DNA from: Arthrobacter sp. efr-133-TYG-118
Lineage (GTDB): Bacteria; Actinomycetota; Actinomycetes; Actinomycetales; Micrococcaceae
Length of the DNA stretch: 64,000 nt
Direction of reading: 5' to 3'
Assembly (NCBI RefSeq): GCF_030209755.1
Contig: NZ_JARVRH010000009.1
Span: 124,001-188,000 of the forward strand
The translations under genes were made by a program, and so were the position numbers. Position 1 is the first letter of the stretch. Each line of letters opens with the position of its first letter. A model generated the notes under the pieces. That model was given only the letters and a program-made list of their open reading frames with translations, was not told the origin of the DNA and ran no database searches. Shown here piece after piece: positions 63,586-64,000 of the stretch.

Positions 63586-64000
63586 ATGATCAGTTCAGAA
63601 ACAATCAACAATTACCTCACCAGGCTTGCTTCACGTCAGCCCACCCCCGGCGGAGGCGCAGCCGCTGCGCTTCACGCCGCCCAAGGTGCCGCCCTCGTTG
63701 CCATGGTCGCCAGGTACACCACGGGCGCCAAATACGAGCAACACGCCGCACTGGTCTCAAGGATCATCGCGGCCGCCGACGCACTCGTGGACGAAGCCCT
63801 GCGACTTGCGGACGCCGACGAACTAGCCTTCCAGGGTGTCATCGATTCCTACAAGCTGTCCTCCGGGACCGAGGCCCTCAACGAAGCGCGGTCGGCCGCC
63901 ATCCAGGATGCCCTCGTTCACGCTGCACAGACCCCGGCACAGCTGGTCACGGTCTCAGGAGCCATCGTCGAACTGGCCACGGAACTGTTCGACGCCGCAA
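63586..64000 (+). CDS. fchA: Methenyl-THF cyclohydrolase/formiminoTHF cyclodeaminase, partial (runs off right edge)
   Basis: An ATG at 63586 preceded by AGGA opens a frame to the window end (138 codons). The N-terminus NNYLTRLASRQPTPGGGAAAALHAAQGAALVAMVARYT is the folate-binding start of the cyclodeaminase family (FTCD C-terminal domain, FchA), with the PTPGGG loop. It would convert methenyl-THF or formimino-THF to formyl-THF, supplying PurU. The C-terminus is outside the window. Confidence 0.85.
   Translation, partial: MISSETINNYLTRLASRQPTPGGGAAAALHAAQGAALVAMVARYTTGAKYEQHAALVSRIIAAADALVDEALRLADADELAFQGVIDSYKLSSGTEALNEARSAAIQDALVHAAQTPAQLVTVSGAIVELATELFDAA

Overview
The window is a GC-rich piece of an actinobacterial chromosome, most likely Arthrobacter sensu lato (Micrococcaceae). 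The best evidence is an 830-residue dimethylglycine oxidase that, from memory, closely matches the Arthrobacter globiformis enzyme, including its catalytic His225 and Asp552. A DUF4193 protein, a glycine-rich PadR regulator and typical actinobacterial transporters fit this. I saw no rRNA, tRNA, CRISPR array or insertion sequence.

Region 1 (1-11032) is a flagellar locus. On the minus strand, read leftward, are fliC, fliD, fliS, a small unknown gene, then flgB-flgC-fliE-fliF-fliG-fliH in a tightly overlapping operon; fliH runs off the left edge. On the plus strand are flgN-flgK-flgL-fliW. Three sigma28-like promoters (flgB, fliC, flgN) tie the parts together. Region 2 (11033-14829) holds an intergenic repeat cluster, an APC amino-acid permease with a TetR-type palindrome over its promoter, a secreted AMIN-like protein, DUF4193 and a small unknown gene.

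Region 3 (14830-21314) is a Ugp-like ABC import operon. Its fifth gene fuses a glycerophosphodiester phosphodiesterase to an inositol monophosphatase, which suggests uptake and full dephosphorylation of glycerophosphoinositol. Region 4 (21491-25967) has a DUF347 membrane protein, a small membrane protein, an SRPBCC-ArsR pair with a double palindromic operator, and a CitA/CitB-type two-component system with no transporter beside it.

Region 5 (26021-46687) is a 20-kb catabolic island that looks built for a cyclic imide, hydantoin or related amide. It has an amidase with a GatC/AtzG-like small partner, two amidohydrolases (one hydantoinase-like), two PuuE/cyclic-imidase-type deacetylases, an isochorismatase-type hydrolase, an acetamidase/formamidase, a racemase-family protein, an HpcH/HpaI aldolase, a cupin, a class IV aminotransferase, a complete Dpp-type ABC importer and an XRE-cupin regulator. 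It also carries two paralogous pairs of metallo-beta-lactamase-fold proteins related to flavodiiron enzymes, with altered metal ligands. A recurring half-site (TATCGAAG, ATTGAAG, CTTCA[C/T]TAT) lies in at least five of its promoters.

Region 6 (46743-54544) is mixed: an aldo/keto reductase and an MmyB-type regulator sharing a promoter element, a secreted protein with a nearly perfect internal duplication, YciI and SRPBCC proteins, a PadR regulator, an M20 peptidase, small unknown genes and a broken PAP2 phosphatase. Region 7 (54560-64000) pairs an aminotransferase with a D-2-hydroxyacid dehydrogenase, then has a GH-type debranching enzyme and a GntR regulator. The end is the methyl-group catabolism set: purU, dimethylglycine oxidase, and a formiminoTHF cyclodeaminase/methenylTHF cyclohydrolase cut by the right edge. 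The last set demethylates dimethylglycine and recycles the one-carbon unit through folate.
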